Shown here in pieces: positions 16,004 through 20,748 of a DNA stretch of 20,748 nucleotides. The stretch spans positions 14,289 to 35,036 of the forward strand of contig DJHE01000016.1 of the NCBI GenBank assembly GCA_002432945.1. The letters run 5' to 3'. Made by a program: the position numbers and the translations under genes. The notes under the pieces are model-generated. The model did no database searches. It saw nothing but the letters and a program-made list of their open reading frames with translations, and was not told the DNA's origin. Numbering within the stretch: the stretch's first letter is position 1; each line of letters starts with the position of its first letter. This DNA is from Synergistaceae bacterium UBA5827. GTDB taxonomy: Bacteria > Synergistota > Synergistia > Synergistales > 79-D21.

Positions 16004-16141
16004 GTGCGACGAAGGCCATAAACCCTTGCGGTTACTATATAGACGAACTTACCAAGGTTCTCAGGAGTGACGGCCTACGCGTTTCGATAGCCGTTTTAAA
16101 AGGAAACTTTTGCATCGTTTTTGTTTATTTTTTACTCACTC
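16004..16141 (+). other. Structured non-coding sequence replacing the tRNA 3' half
   Basis: No reading frame of interest is present. AGGCC (16013-16017) can pair with GGCCT (16072-16076), flanked by GCG (16006-16008) with CGC (16078-16080), enclosing small hairpins AACC/GGTT (16022-16025/16030-16033) and GAAC/GTTC (around 16044-16060). ACGGC (16070-16074) can alternatively pair with GCCGT (16090-16094). AAAAG-GAAA-CTTTT (16098-16111) is a further hairpin with a GNRA loop. The region lies between the tRNA fragment and a terminator, so it is probably transcribed with them. It may be an attachment-site arm region or a chimeric RNA; I recognise no known RNA family. Confidence 0.45.
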
Positions 16142-17498
16142 AGGACCCCTTCGGGGGTCCTTTTCTGTTTACGGGGACGGCCTTTCCCCGGAGCTTCCCT
16201 CCACGAACCCCCGTTGGTTTTCTTCTCTTCCCGCACTCAGGGCAATAGTTGTTTTCTCCTTGCCGTGGATGTTTCCCCTCACGACAATACATGTTCCCGC
16301 ACATTGAGCATCGGAGGATCCATTTTGCCCCAAAGAGGAGTTCTGCCATCTCAAGCCAGAGGCTGGATTCTATGCCAAAGCCTGGAGTCGTCTCGAAGCA
16401 CAGTTGTCCAGAATCAGGAACCACGAGCCGAGTAACTGCACGGGCAGTTTCAGGCTGAAGTTTCCCAGCAAGGAAGAGGGCTATGAAGCGGCAAGCAACT
16501 TTTTGGAGCCCACCCCAGGTTTTGAGCCCCTTCTGAACCAGCCGAAGAGGGGGCATGACCTCGTAATTCCACTCAAAGACGTGGTGCCATAGGTCCCAGG
16601 CGGAAGGCCATCCCATATCCAAAACCTGGATCTTTTCAAGGAGTTCGGCAAGCCGCCATTCGCTCGGTTCTTCCCCAAACCCCAAGGCCATGTCATAAAG
16701 GCTGGCCAACGCCTCAGCAAGAAGCCCTAGGTTCTTATAGGCCGCTAAAGGCTCACGTAGGTTCCAACGACACCCCCCCTTTACCTCACGAATCGTCCCT
16801 TCGCTTCTCACTGGGTGCAGGAAGTGCCAGGCGGGGCCAAAGCGGTAATCAAGGCCAGCGTGGTTATGGTGTGAGCAGATCCAAAGAGGCCCGTAGTTCT
16901 CCGCAAACCTAAGGATACGTTCGGGGCTGGCGTTTGCAAGGGAGAGCACCGCATCCAAAACCCCCTGCTTTGGCCGTTTCTCGATCCAGGAGAGTGGGTC
17001 TGGGTGAGCATCGGAAGTTCCGCAAGCTATCCCGCCTGAAAGAGCGACCTTGACGGTCCGTGAATACAGGCTTCCGTTCAGGTAGGACAATTCTTCGTCT
17101 TCCGGGGATTTCCCCAGGGCAGCGTGAATGAAGCCGAAAAACCTTTCGCTTGCAATCTCCCTTTCCCGTTCAGGAGAAACCTTTTCCCCGTTCTCTTCAA
17201 ACGCCCTCGGTTTAAGGAAATGGTCGATTGCGTCTTTCGCCTTGCCCGGTGCATCGAACACGAGAGAATCCTCTTCGATCCGGATACTACTGGGCACGTA
17301 AAGGATAGGACCCCCTCCGAACCGTGTCCCGATGGTTCCGTTTTTTTCAACCTTCCCGCTCAGTTCCAAAGATTCACGTGCAGCCCTTCTCACAAATTCG
17401 CCTCCCCAAGCAAAAGGAGAAACTTCAAAAGCAACTTCAAATACCGTTTTTTTCACTTCTCTGGTTGTTATTATCTCATCAGCATCACCAGAAGGCAA
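16140..17498 (-). CDS. Hypothetical protein with C-terminal CxxC zinc finger
   Basis: This 452-codon frame is the only minus-strand gene. No family is recognised with certainty. The C-terminus has a zinc-binding pattern with cysteines at 397, 400 and 405 (RCSMCGNMYC), then 419 and 422 (YCPECGKR), followed by a basic tail. A central segment ILRFAENYGPLWICSHHNH recalls the FaxxYGPL stretch preceding CGNR-type zinc fingers in phage and mobile-element proteins, but this is a loose resemblance. The reading opens with TTG at 17498 without a ribosome-binding site; GTG at 17456 (start of MKKTVFEVAFEVSPF) is an alternative and would fit the start of the apparent folded domain. It is divergent from the XRE-type gene and converges on the tRNA-side terminator. 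The role is unknown; nucleic-acid binding is a guess from the zinc finger. Confidence 0.75.
   Translation of the reverse strand: MPSGDADEIITTREVKKTVFEVAFEVSPFAWGGEFVRRAARESLELSGKVEKNGTIGTRFGGGPILYVPSSIRIEEDSLVFDAPGKAKDAIDHFLKPRAFEENGEKVSPEREREIASERFFGFIHAALGKSPEDEELSYLNGSLYSRTVKVALSGGIACGTSDAHPDPLSWIEKRPKQGVLDAVLSLANASPERILRFAENYGPLWICSHHNHAGLDYRFGPAWHFLHPVRSEGTIREVKGGCRWNLREPLAAYKNLGLLAEALASLYDMALGFGEEPSEWRLAELLEKIQVLDMGWPSAWDLWHHVFEWNYEVMPPLRLVQKGLKTWGGLQKVACRFIALFLAGKLQPETARAVTRLVVPDSGQLCFETTPGFGIESSLWLEMAELLFGAKWILRCSMCGNMYCREGKHPRQGENNYCPECGKRRKPTGVRGGKLRGKAVPVNRKGPPKGS
16142..16164 (+). terminator. Intrinsic terminator, UUCG tetraloop
   Basis: AGGACCCC (16142-16149), TTCG loop, GGGGTCCT (16154-16161), then TTTTCTGTTT. 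A perfect terminator for plus-strand transcripts from the tRNA promoter. The same bases encode the last codons and stop of the minus-strand gene (stop at 16140-16142), so the two features overlap tail to tail. Confidence 0.85.
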
Positions 17499-17514
17499 GA
17501 AAGGAGGTGAAGAA

Positions 17515-17721
17515 ATGACGATTCTTAGAGCCCTGAGGATGGAGCGTAGGCTTCCGATCGTAGAGGTGGCCTTCCATGTGGGAATGGACGACGGGACCTA
17601 CAGCAAGGCTGAGCGTGGATTCAAGCGGTTCCCTGAACGGGTGAGGGAAAGAGTTGCCGGTTTCTTCGGTGTGGAACAGGGTGAGCTTTTCGAGGAATCG
17701 GGCTATGCACGAAAAAACTAA
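17515..17721 (+). CDS. Small XRE-type helix-turn-helix protein
   Basis: The 68-residue protein starts at ATG 17515, five bases after a perfect ribosome-binding site (AAGGAGGTGA, 17501-17510). The sequence LRALRMERRLPIVEVAFHVGMDDGTYSKAERGFKRFPERVRERVAGFFGV (broken here at family elements LRALRMERRLP, EVAFHVGMDDGTYSKAERG, VRERVAGFFGV) follows the XRE/Cro pattern of a five-helix DNA-binding domain with the second and third helices forming the HTH. Such proteins usually repress divergent promoters in phages and integrative elements. Here it is divergent from the 452-codon gene with little space between, so the shared region may be its operator. Downstream genes follow in the same direction. Confidence 0.8.
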   Translation: MTILRALRMERRLPIVEVAFHVGMDDGTYSKAERGFKRFPERVRERVAGFFGVEQGELFEESGYARKN

Positions 17722-17743
17722 CCCCCGGTCGGACTCCGGGGGT
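17721..17743 (+). other. GC-rich hairpin between HTH gene and next CDS
   Basis: ACCCCCGG (17721-17728) and CCGGGGGT (17736-17743) form a perfect 8-bp stem with loop TCGGACT. It begins on the last base of the HTH stop codon and ends 6 bases before the GAGGTGA ribosome-binding site (17750-17756) of the next gene. There is no T-run, so it is unlikely to be a full terminator; it may affect translation or RNA stability. Confidence 0.6.
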
Positions 17744-17762
17744 AAAGAAGAGGTGAAACTAA

Positions 17763-18566
17763 ATGTCGAACTGGAATTGTCAAAAGCATACAACCAGCAA
17801 ACCTATCATGTCAACCTTCGACGGGTCACCGCTTGTGGTGGGAAGGTTTGACGAGAAATCCCACTCCTTCCTGAACATCGTGAAAGCATCGGATCGTTTC
17901 AGGACCCATGACGCCTACGGCTTCGACGAGCCAGCCGTGGAGGAGTTGAAGAAGTTGGGGTGCCTGGAGATCGAGCTTCAGATTGCCGGAGGCAATCGGC
18001 ACCGGATCGATTTCCAGACCTTCCTGAAGCAGGCTCGCCGGATCGATTGGCCTAAACGGGGTGAAACTCGCTTCCCCGCAAGGCTGTATGTTCCCATGAG
18101 CTTCTGGCAAGTCGTCCAGGATGAACCGGCAATACCGGCGGTCATGGAAAAGCTGGCTGGTATGGACGACGGGAACCCGGAAGGACTGCCCCAGGTTGAA
18201 GAGCCGGTCCTGGCTACTCTTTTCGACGAAAACTCCCTTCGTGCGGTGAATCTCCTGGTCATCGGCTGGCAACGGATCGGCGGAGAGCTCAACGGCTACC
18301 CGCGGCGTTTCCGGGCGACAATACACTGTGACGAGTGTTCCACGAAGTTCGAATCGGAGGTTCCGCGTTTTGACCCATGCCCCAAGTGCGGGGCACCCAC
18401 GGGGCAAATGCATTGTTGTTGTATTGACGTTCTTCCCATCGCTCCCAAGAGGAAATATGCCGTCAGAAGAGAGCTTCTTGTCGTGGATTCCCAGGAAGGG
18501 CAAGAGGAAATCGAAATCCTTGAGATCCTGGCCGCAAGCCCGGCCAAGGAAGGTGTGGCGGCATGA
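17763..18566 (+). CDS. Hypothetical zinc-ribbon protein
   Basis: This 267-residue protein starts at ATG 17763, 6 bases after GAGGTGA. No family is recognised. The N-terminal half reads as a compact alpha/beta domain (PLVVGRFDEKSHSF, ELKKLGCLEIELQIAGG, RFPARLYVPMSFWQVV). A zinc ribbon sits in the C-terminal part: C189 and C192 (HCDECS) pair with C206 and C209 (PCPKCG), followed by an unusual CCC run at 218-220. The end overlaps the next gene by four bases (ATGA), so the two are probably co-expressed. An internal ATG at 17808 gives a more domain-like N-terminus but lacks a ribosome-binding site. Function unknown; nucleic-acid or protein binding is only an inference. Confidence 0.75.
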   Translation: MSNWNCQKHTTSKPIMSTFDGSPLVVGRFDEKSHSFLNIVKASDRFRTHDAYGFDEPAVEELKKLGCLEIELQIAGGNRHRIDFQTFLKQARRIDWPKRGETRFPARLYVPMSFWQVVQDEPAIPAVMEKLAGMDDGNPEGLPQVEEPVLATLFDENSLRAVNLLVIGWQRIGGELNGYPRRFRATIHCDECSTKFESEVPRFDPCPKCGAPTGQMHCCCIDVLPIAPKRKYAVRRELLVVDSQEGQEEIEILEILAASPAKEGVAA

Positions 18567-19360
18567 CCTCCACCCTTGAGGCCGAAAAAACCTTCAGCCT
18601 CGACGAGGCCCTGAAGGTTTGCGATTCCCTGCGGGCCCAGGGTCTTCCTGAAAGCGTCATCCAGAATTTCCAGAAATATGCTGGCTGTGACACCCCACCC
18701 TTGGAGCTTCTCCGGCAGGAATTCGGCCTCCCCGTGCAAGCCATCGCCCAGGTGGGAAGATCCGCGGACGCGGAGATCCTCCTGACCCTCCAGGACGGTT
18801 CACAGGTGAGCCTCGGGAGCGTCAGCGATATTCACGCCTTCCGGAAGGTGAAGGAAAGGCTCTTTGCCGAAAATGGCCTTGTCCTTCGCTCGGGACTTCG
18901 TAAACAGTGGGACGGCATCCTGAAGGCCATTGCCCAGCTCAAGACCGTGATCGAGGCACCGGATACGGACAGGGACCTTTTGATGACGGTCCTGAACGAC
19001 ATCTGGAGGAATTCCTTCCGGATCGGGGCCGAATACACCCACGGCAGCACGTCCCTTAGCCTGAACCTGGACGACGAACGAAACGAGGACGCCGTTGTCC
19101 TGACCCTCGAAACGTCCGAGAAAGGGCTCAAGACGCCCGTGGGCCGCCTGATCGTCCGCACCACGAGCATCATCCGCCGCCTGAGCCTCTGCGAGGTGGC
19201 CCAGGTGAGCCGGAAGGTCGTCACCAGGGAGTTGTGCAAGATCGGCTTCACGGCGATCCGCGTGAACCTGGCAGGCAAACGGATCGGGACAGGGGCCCGC
19301 GATCAGGTGAGGGCATGGGTTTCGCCTGCGGAATTCGACAGGGTGCTTAGGGGGCTGTGA
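18563..19360 (+). CDS. Hypothetical protein with HTH-like C-terminal segment
   Basis: This 265-residue protein begins at an ATG overlapping the previous stop (ATGA). I do not recognise its family. The N-terminal third (FSLDEALKVCDSLRAQGLPE, ELLRQEFGLPVQAIAQVGR) is helical, the middle has a strand-rich region (EILLTLQDGSQVSLGSVSDI), and the C-terminal segment RRLSLCEVAQVSRKVVTREL looks like a helix-turn-helix or winged helix, ending AWVSPAEFDRVLRGL. A similar wing-ending pattern occurs in replication or regulatory proteins of mobile elements, but this is only suggestive. The stop lies at the edge of the inverted-repeat and TGTGAC-rich non-coding region, which is a candidate target. Confidence 0.7.
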   Translation: MTSTLEAEKTFSLDEALKVCDSLRAQGLPESVIQNFQKYAGCDTPPLELLRQEFGLPVQAIAQVGRSADAEILLTLQDGSQVSLGSVSDIHAFRKVKERLFAENGLVLRSGLRKQWDGILKAIAQLKTVIEAPDTDRDLLMTVLNDIWRNSFRIGAEYTHGSTSLSLNLDDERNEDAVVLTLETSEKGLKTPVGRLIVRTTSIIRRLSLCEVAQVSRKVVTRELCKIGFTAIRVNLAGKRIGTGARDQVRAWVSPAEFDRVLRGL

Positions 19361-19386
19361 CCCCCTATAGTACCCCACTTTTTTTT
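19349..19386 (+). terminator. Possible terminator after the 265-aa gene
   Basis: AGGGGG (19349-19354) and CCCCCT (19361-19366) can form a 6-bp hairpin across the stop codon, with an 8-base T-run at 19379-19386, 12 bases after the stem. The gap between stem and T-run makes it a weak intrinsic terminator. The right half overlaps the left arm of the 19-bp inverted repeat. Confidence 0.35.
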
Positions 19387-19546
19387 CTTGCTGAAAAAGG
19401 GTCTGTCACACGTCATTCTGTCACAGATGAAGGGAAAAACCTTGGTAACACTACCTTCCACAAGTGACAATTTGTGACGAAAGAGGACCTTCTAAAGATA
19501 GTCCAGATTTTTAAGAAGAAAGAAAAGAAGTGGGGTACTATAGGGG
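19362..19546. repeat. Perfect 19-bp inverted repeat enclosing 147 bp
   Basis: CCCCTATAGTACCCCACTT (19362-19380) is the exact reverse complement of 19528-19546. The similarity continues imperfectly inward through pyrimidine/purine-rich tracts (T-rich on the left, A/G-rich on the right). The 147-bp interior is AT-rich and has no gene. The right arm is followed by CTTTTTG, so a transcript crossing both arms could form a long stem followed by a short U-run. No direct repeat suggesting target-site duplication flanks the arms. It could be a regulatory RNA structure, an origin-type element or a degenerate small mobile element. Confidence 0.85.
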
Positions 19547-19569
19547 CTTTTTGAATTATGAGAGCCCCT
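19542..19569 (+). other. Hairpin downstream of the inverted repeat
   Basis: AGGGGCT (19542-19548) and AGCCCCT (19563-19569) can form a 7-bp stem with a 14-base loop. The left strand overlaps the right arm of the 19-bp inverted repeat, so the two structures are mutually exclusive, as in a regulatory switch. From 19570 to the next start at 19674 there is otherwise only a G-rich stretch and no convincing gene. Confidence 0.45.
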
Positions 19570-19673
19570 AAAAGGAAAGCGGGTGTGACCTGAAGGGGGG
19601 TGTGGGTCTTCTACGGAGTTCTTGCTGTGAACCGGCGGTTTCCCGATTCTCTTGGAAAGGAGCGGTCCAGGCG

Positions 19674-20183
19674 GTGAATCCCTTCGAGACGAGGCGGAAG
19701 CTTATGGATCTGATCCAGGCGGTTGCGGAGTTGCATCCTCGGGGTGTGAACCTCCTGGAGGATCCGTCCGGGCTCGATGCGGCGGCATTGGCCGAGTGGG
19801 TGAAGGCCTTGGGAAGCGGTGGGGAAGTGGGCGGCTCCCGAAGGTCCCCGAATGAGAAGGCGAAGAGTCTGGAGAATCTCCTGGCTTCCTGTGTGGACCT
19901 CCTGGAGGAAATCGGAGGGTGGAACAGGGTTGTTGGTGCGGTGAAGCTTTTGAAGGAAGGGTATCCGGTCGATTGGCGAATCTTCCGGGAGTATTGGGAT
20001 CTGACGGCATCGGTGGGAAAGTTTTCCCGCCTTGGAAGCGAAACAATCATTGATCGAGTGGCCCGCAGGAACGGTGTGTCAGTCCCTACGGTGTACCGGA
20101 AGCGTGACCAGGTTCCTGAACGGATAGCGATAATCACGATGCGCTTGAACCCGGACGAAGATCCGGGAAAAGTCCTGATCTAG
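19674..20183 (+). CDS. HTH-containing hypothetical protein
   Basis: The 169-residue protein is read from GTG 19674, with AAAGGAG at 19656-19662 (11 bases). The frame is open further upstream to a GTG at 19602, but that start is jammed against GAAGGGGGG and adds non-conserved residues. The N-terminal part is helical (RRKLMDLIQAVAELHPRG, SLENLLASCVDLLEEIGGW). A clear helix-turn-helix lies near the C-terminus at about 125-146 (IIDRVARRNGVSVPTVYRKR), as in DNA-binding regulators. No family is recognised. It sits directly after the TGTGAC-rich non-coding region and is a natural candidate to bind it. Its stop codon is overlapped by the ribosome-binding site of the next gene. Confidence 0.7.
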   Translation: MNPFETRRKLMDLIQAVAELHPRGVNLLEDPSGLDAAALAEWVKALGSGGEVGGSRRSPNEKAKSLENLLASCVDLLEEIGGWNRVVGAVKLLKEGYPVDWRIFREYWDLTASVGKFSRLGSETIIDRVARRNGVSVPTVYRKRDQVPERIAIITMRLNPDEDPGKVLI

Positions 20184-20195
20184 GAGGTGGCATGA

Positions 20196-20630
20196 ATGCA
20201 TGGAATGAGGCAGAACCAGGGTATTACGTTGCAAAAGGGGAAGGTTGAAACGAATCGGCCGGCGGTGTGTCGTGTGGAAACCACCCCTCCCCGGCGGAAT
20301 CTTCCTGTTCTGTGGCGGATCTGTAACCGGTGTGACCAGACCGGAATCGACAAGATGAAAGGCTTCCCTCAGCGGTGCCCGGAATGCGGCGGAAAGGGAA
20401 TCATCCTGACTGAAGACGGGAAGGCTATCCTGGAGCTTCTGGAAGTCGTGGAATCCCATTCTCCCGTGACTGACGGACAGGTTCAGGAGGCTATCGAGAA
20501 AGACCAGGCAGAACGACAGGAAAGGGAAAGGCAGAGAGAAGAGCAGCGGAAGGCGGAAGAGGAGCGAGAGAAGAAGATAAGGAAAGCCTTGGAAAAAGCA
20601 GGGGTTGACCCCGATACGGTCCAGTGGTGA
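20196..20630 (+). CDS. Hypothetical protein with DnaJ-type zinc motif and charged helix
   Basis: The 144-residue protein carries CNRCDQTG (C43, C46) and CPECGGKG (C61, C64), the CxxCxGxG-type zinc-binding pattern seen in DnaJ cysteine-rich domains and in many small phage proteins. It is followed by a long, highly charged helix (about 97-135, rich in Glu, Arg, Gln and Lys) likely to form a coiled coil, ending KAGVDPDTVQW. There is no J domain, so it is not a DnaJ. The start ATG 20196 is 8 bases after AGGAGG (20182-20187); an out-of-frame ATG at 20192 would encode an 18-residue peptide overlapping its start. Function unknown. Confidence 0.7.
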   Translation: MHGMRQNQGITLQKGKVETNRPAVCRVETTPPRRNLPVLWRICNRCDQTGIDKMKGFPQRCPECGGKGIILTEDGKAILELLEVVESHSPVTDGQVQEAIEKDQAERQERERQREEQRKAEEEREKKIRKALEKAGVDPDTVQW

Positions 20631-20679
20631 GAGGAATTTTTACAATTTATTGAGTGAATAAAAAAGGGAAAGTACCGAA

Positions 20680-20718
20680 AAAGGCTTCTGCGGATGGTTG
20701 CCTCCCGTAGAAGCCTTT
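20680..20718 (+). terminator. Long hairpin after the last CDS
   Basis: AAAGGCTTCTGCGG (20680-20693) pairs with CCGTAGAAGCCTTT (20705-20718), with one G-T pair, giving a 14-bp stem and an 11-base loop. It is followed by GTTCT rather than a long T-run. It is probably a terminator for the 144-aa gene; the stem's AAAGG...CCTTT ends make it work on either strand. The 48 bases between the stop and the stem are AT-rich with nothing recognisable. Confidence 0.6.
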
Positions 20719-20748
20719 GTTCTATATGACCTGCCCCCATTGTTTGTA

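Larger units (their letters stand above)
19356..19589. promoter_or_regulatory. Clustered TGTGAC/GTCACA sites
   Basis: The hexamer TGTGAC occurs in either orientation at 19356-19361, 19405-19410, 19420-19425, 19473-19478 and 19584-19589, with a near copy AGTGAC at 19463-19468. Two copies (TCTGTCACA) are 15 bp apart in direct orientation. CACAA (19459-19463) and TTGTG (19472-19476) also form a small palindrome. Five exact hexamers in about 235 bp is far above chance. Such clusters are typical of repressor operators or replication iterons; the 169-aa HTH protein downstream or the 265-aa protein upstream could bind them. The first copy spans the end of the 265-aa gene. No CRP-type paired TGTGA-N6-TCACA site is present. 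Confidence 0.55.
16004..20748. mobile_element. Putative integrative element inserted in tRNA-Arg(CCU), partial
   Basis: The change from conserved housekeeping genes to unrecognised genes occurs exactly inside a tRNA gene, the favoured target of tyrosine-recombinase-driven integration. The accessory stretch has a divergent XRE-type regulator, two further HTH-like proteins, three zinc-motif proteins, and clustered operator/iteron-like repeats. No integrase, transposase, structural phage gene or conjugation gene is seen, so those would have to lie beyond the right edge, or this is a degraded or novel element. Only the left boundary (about 16000-16005) is inside the window. Confidence 0.5.

Noticed and set aside
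16004..16140. Group II intron starting at GTGCG (16004-16008) inside the tRNA
   Set aside because: GTGCG matches the conserved 5' end of group II introns, but no domain V sequence, reverse transcriptase or 3' exon of the tRNA is visible in the window.
15990..16140. Group I intron in the tRNA-Arg(CCU) anticodon loop, known in some bacteria
   Set aside because: The anticodon stem is already closed without interruption, the available non-coding stretch is too short, conserved core segments are not recognised and no 3' exon follows.
19400..19480. CRP/FNR binding sites
   Set aside because: TGTGA and TCACA half-sites occur but never with the required 6-base spacing in opposite orientation.
19362..19546. 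MITE-type insertion
   Set aside because: The inverted repeat fits, but there is no target-site duplication at the outer edges and no second copy in the window; kept only as one possible explanation.
16140..20748. Integrase, transposase, CRISPR array, toxin-antitoxin or restriction system in the accessory part
   Set aside because: No tyrosine or serine recombinase motif, DDE triad, regularly spaced repeats, or recognisable toxin, nuclease or methylase motif was found in any of the six proteins.

Overview
The window joins about 16 kb of conserved bacterial housekeeping genes to about 4.7 kb of accessory DNA that starts inside a tRNA-Arg gene. A V-type (A/V-type) ATPase operon in a bacterium, a fused ispDF gene, the rimP-nusA-rnpM-ylxQ-infB-ylxP-rbfA-nrnA-truB-ribF order and heavy use of TTG/GTG starts overlapping upstream stops together suggest an anaerobic, fairly GC-rich bacterium, most likely of the Synergistota. 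This placement is an inference from gene content, not from any search.

Positions 1-7980 hold one tightly packed plus-strand run. It contains the end of V-ATPase subunit A, subunits B and D, a small DUF951 protein, the 23S rRNA methyltransferase RlmH, the nucleoid protein YbaB/EbfC, the recombination mediator RecR, a membrane-anchored PIN-TRAM protein, bifunctional IspDF (MEP isoprenoid pathway) and IMP dehydrogenase GuaB. Most neighbours overlap by 4 bases or lie within about 20 bases of each other, so translational coupling is likely.

Positions 7981-15915 hold the translation/transcription operon. It has its own promoter (TTGAAT-N18-TATACT), and between that promoter and rimP lies a strong intrinsic-terminator hairpin that looks like a leader attenuator. 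The products act on ribosome maturation (RimP, RbfA), transcription elongation and termination (NusA), RNase P modulation (RnpM), an L7Ae-type RNA-binding protein, initiation factor IF-2, nanoRNA/pAp turnover (NrnA), tRNA pseudouridine 55 (TruB) and FMN/FAD synthesis (RibF). The ylxP (DUF503) gene has an anomalous 5' end that looks like a one-base deletion.

Positions 15912-16164 hold a good sigma70-type promoter, the 5' part of a tRNA-Arg(CCU) gene complete through its anticodon arm, then unrelated but structured sequence, then a perfect UUCG-loop terminator. The T-arm and 3' acceptor strand are absent. This looks like the end of an integrated element that cut the tRNA gene, and the unit would produce a chimeric RNA of roughly 200 nt.

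Positions 16140-20748 are accessory. A minus-strand 452-codon zinc-finger protein diverges from a plus-strand series: a 68-aa XRE-type repressor-like protein, a 267-aa zinc-ribbon protein, a 265-aa protein with an HTH-like C-terminus, a non-coding region of about 310 bp with a perfect 19-bp inverted repeat and clustered TGTGAC/GTCACA sites, a 169-aa HTH protein, and a 144-aa protein with a DnaJ-type zinc motif and charged helix. No integrase, transposase, capsid, conjugation or known defence gene is visible. I recognise the layout as that of an early/regulatory/replication block of an integrative element, but its exact nature is unknown.
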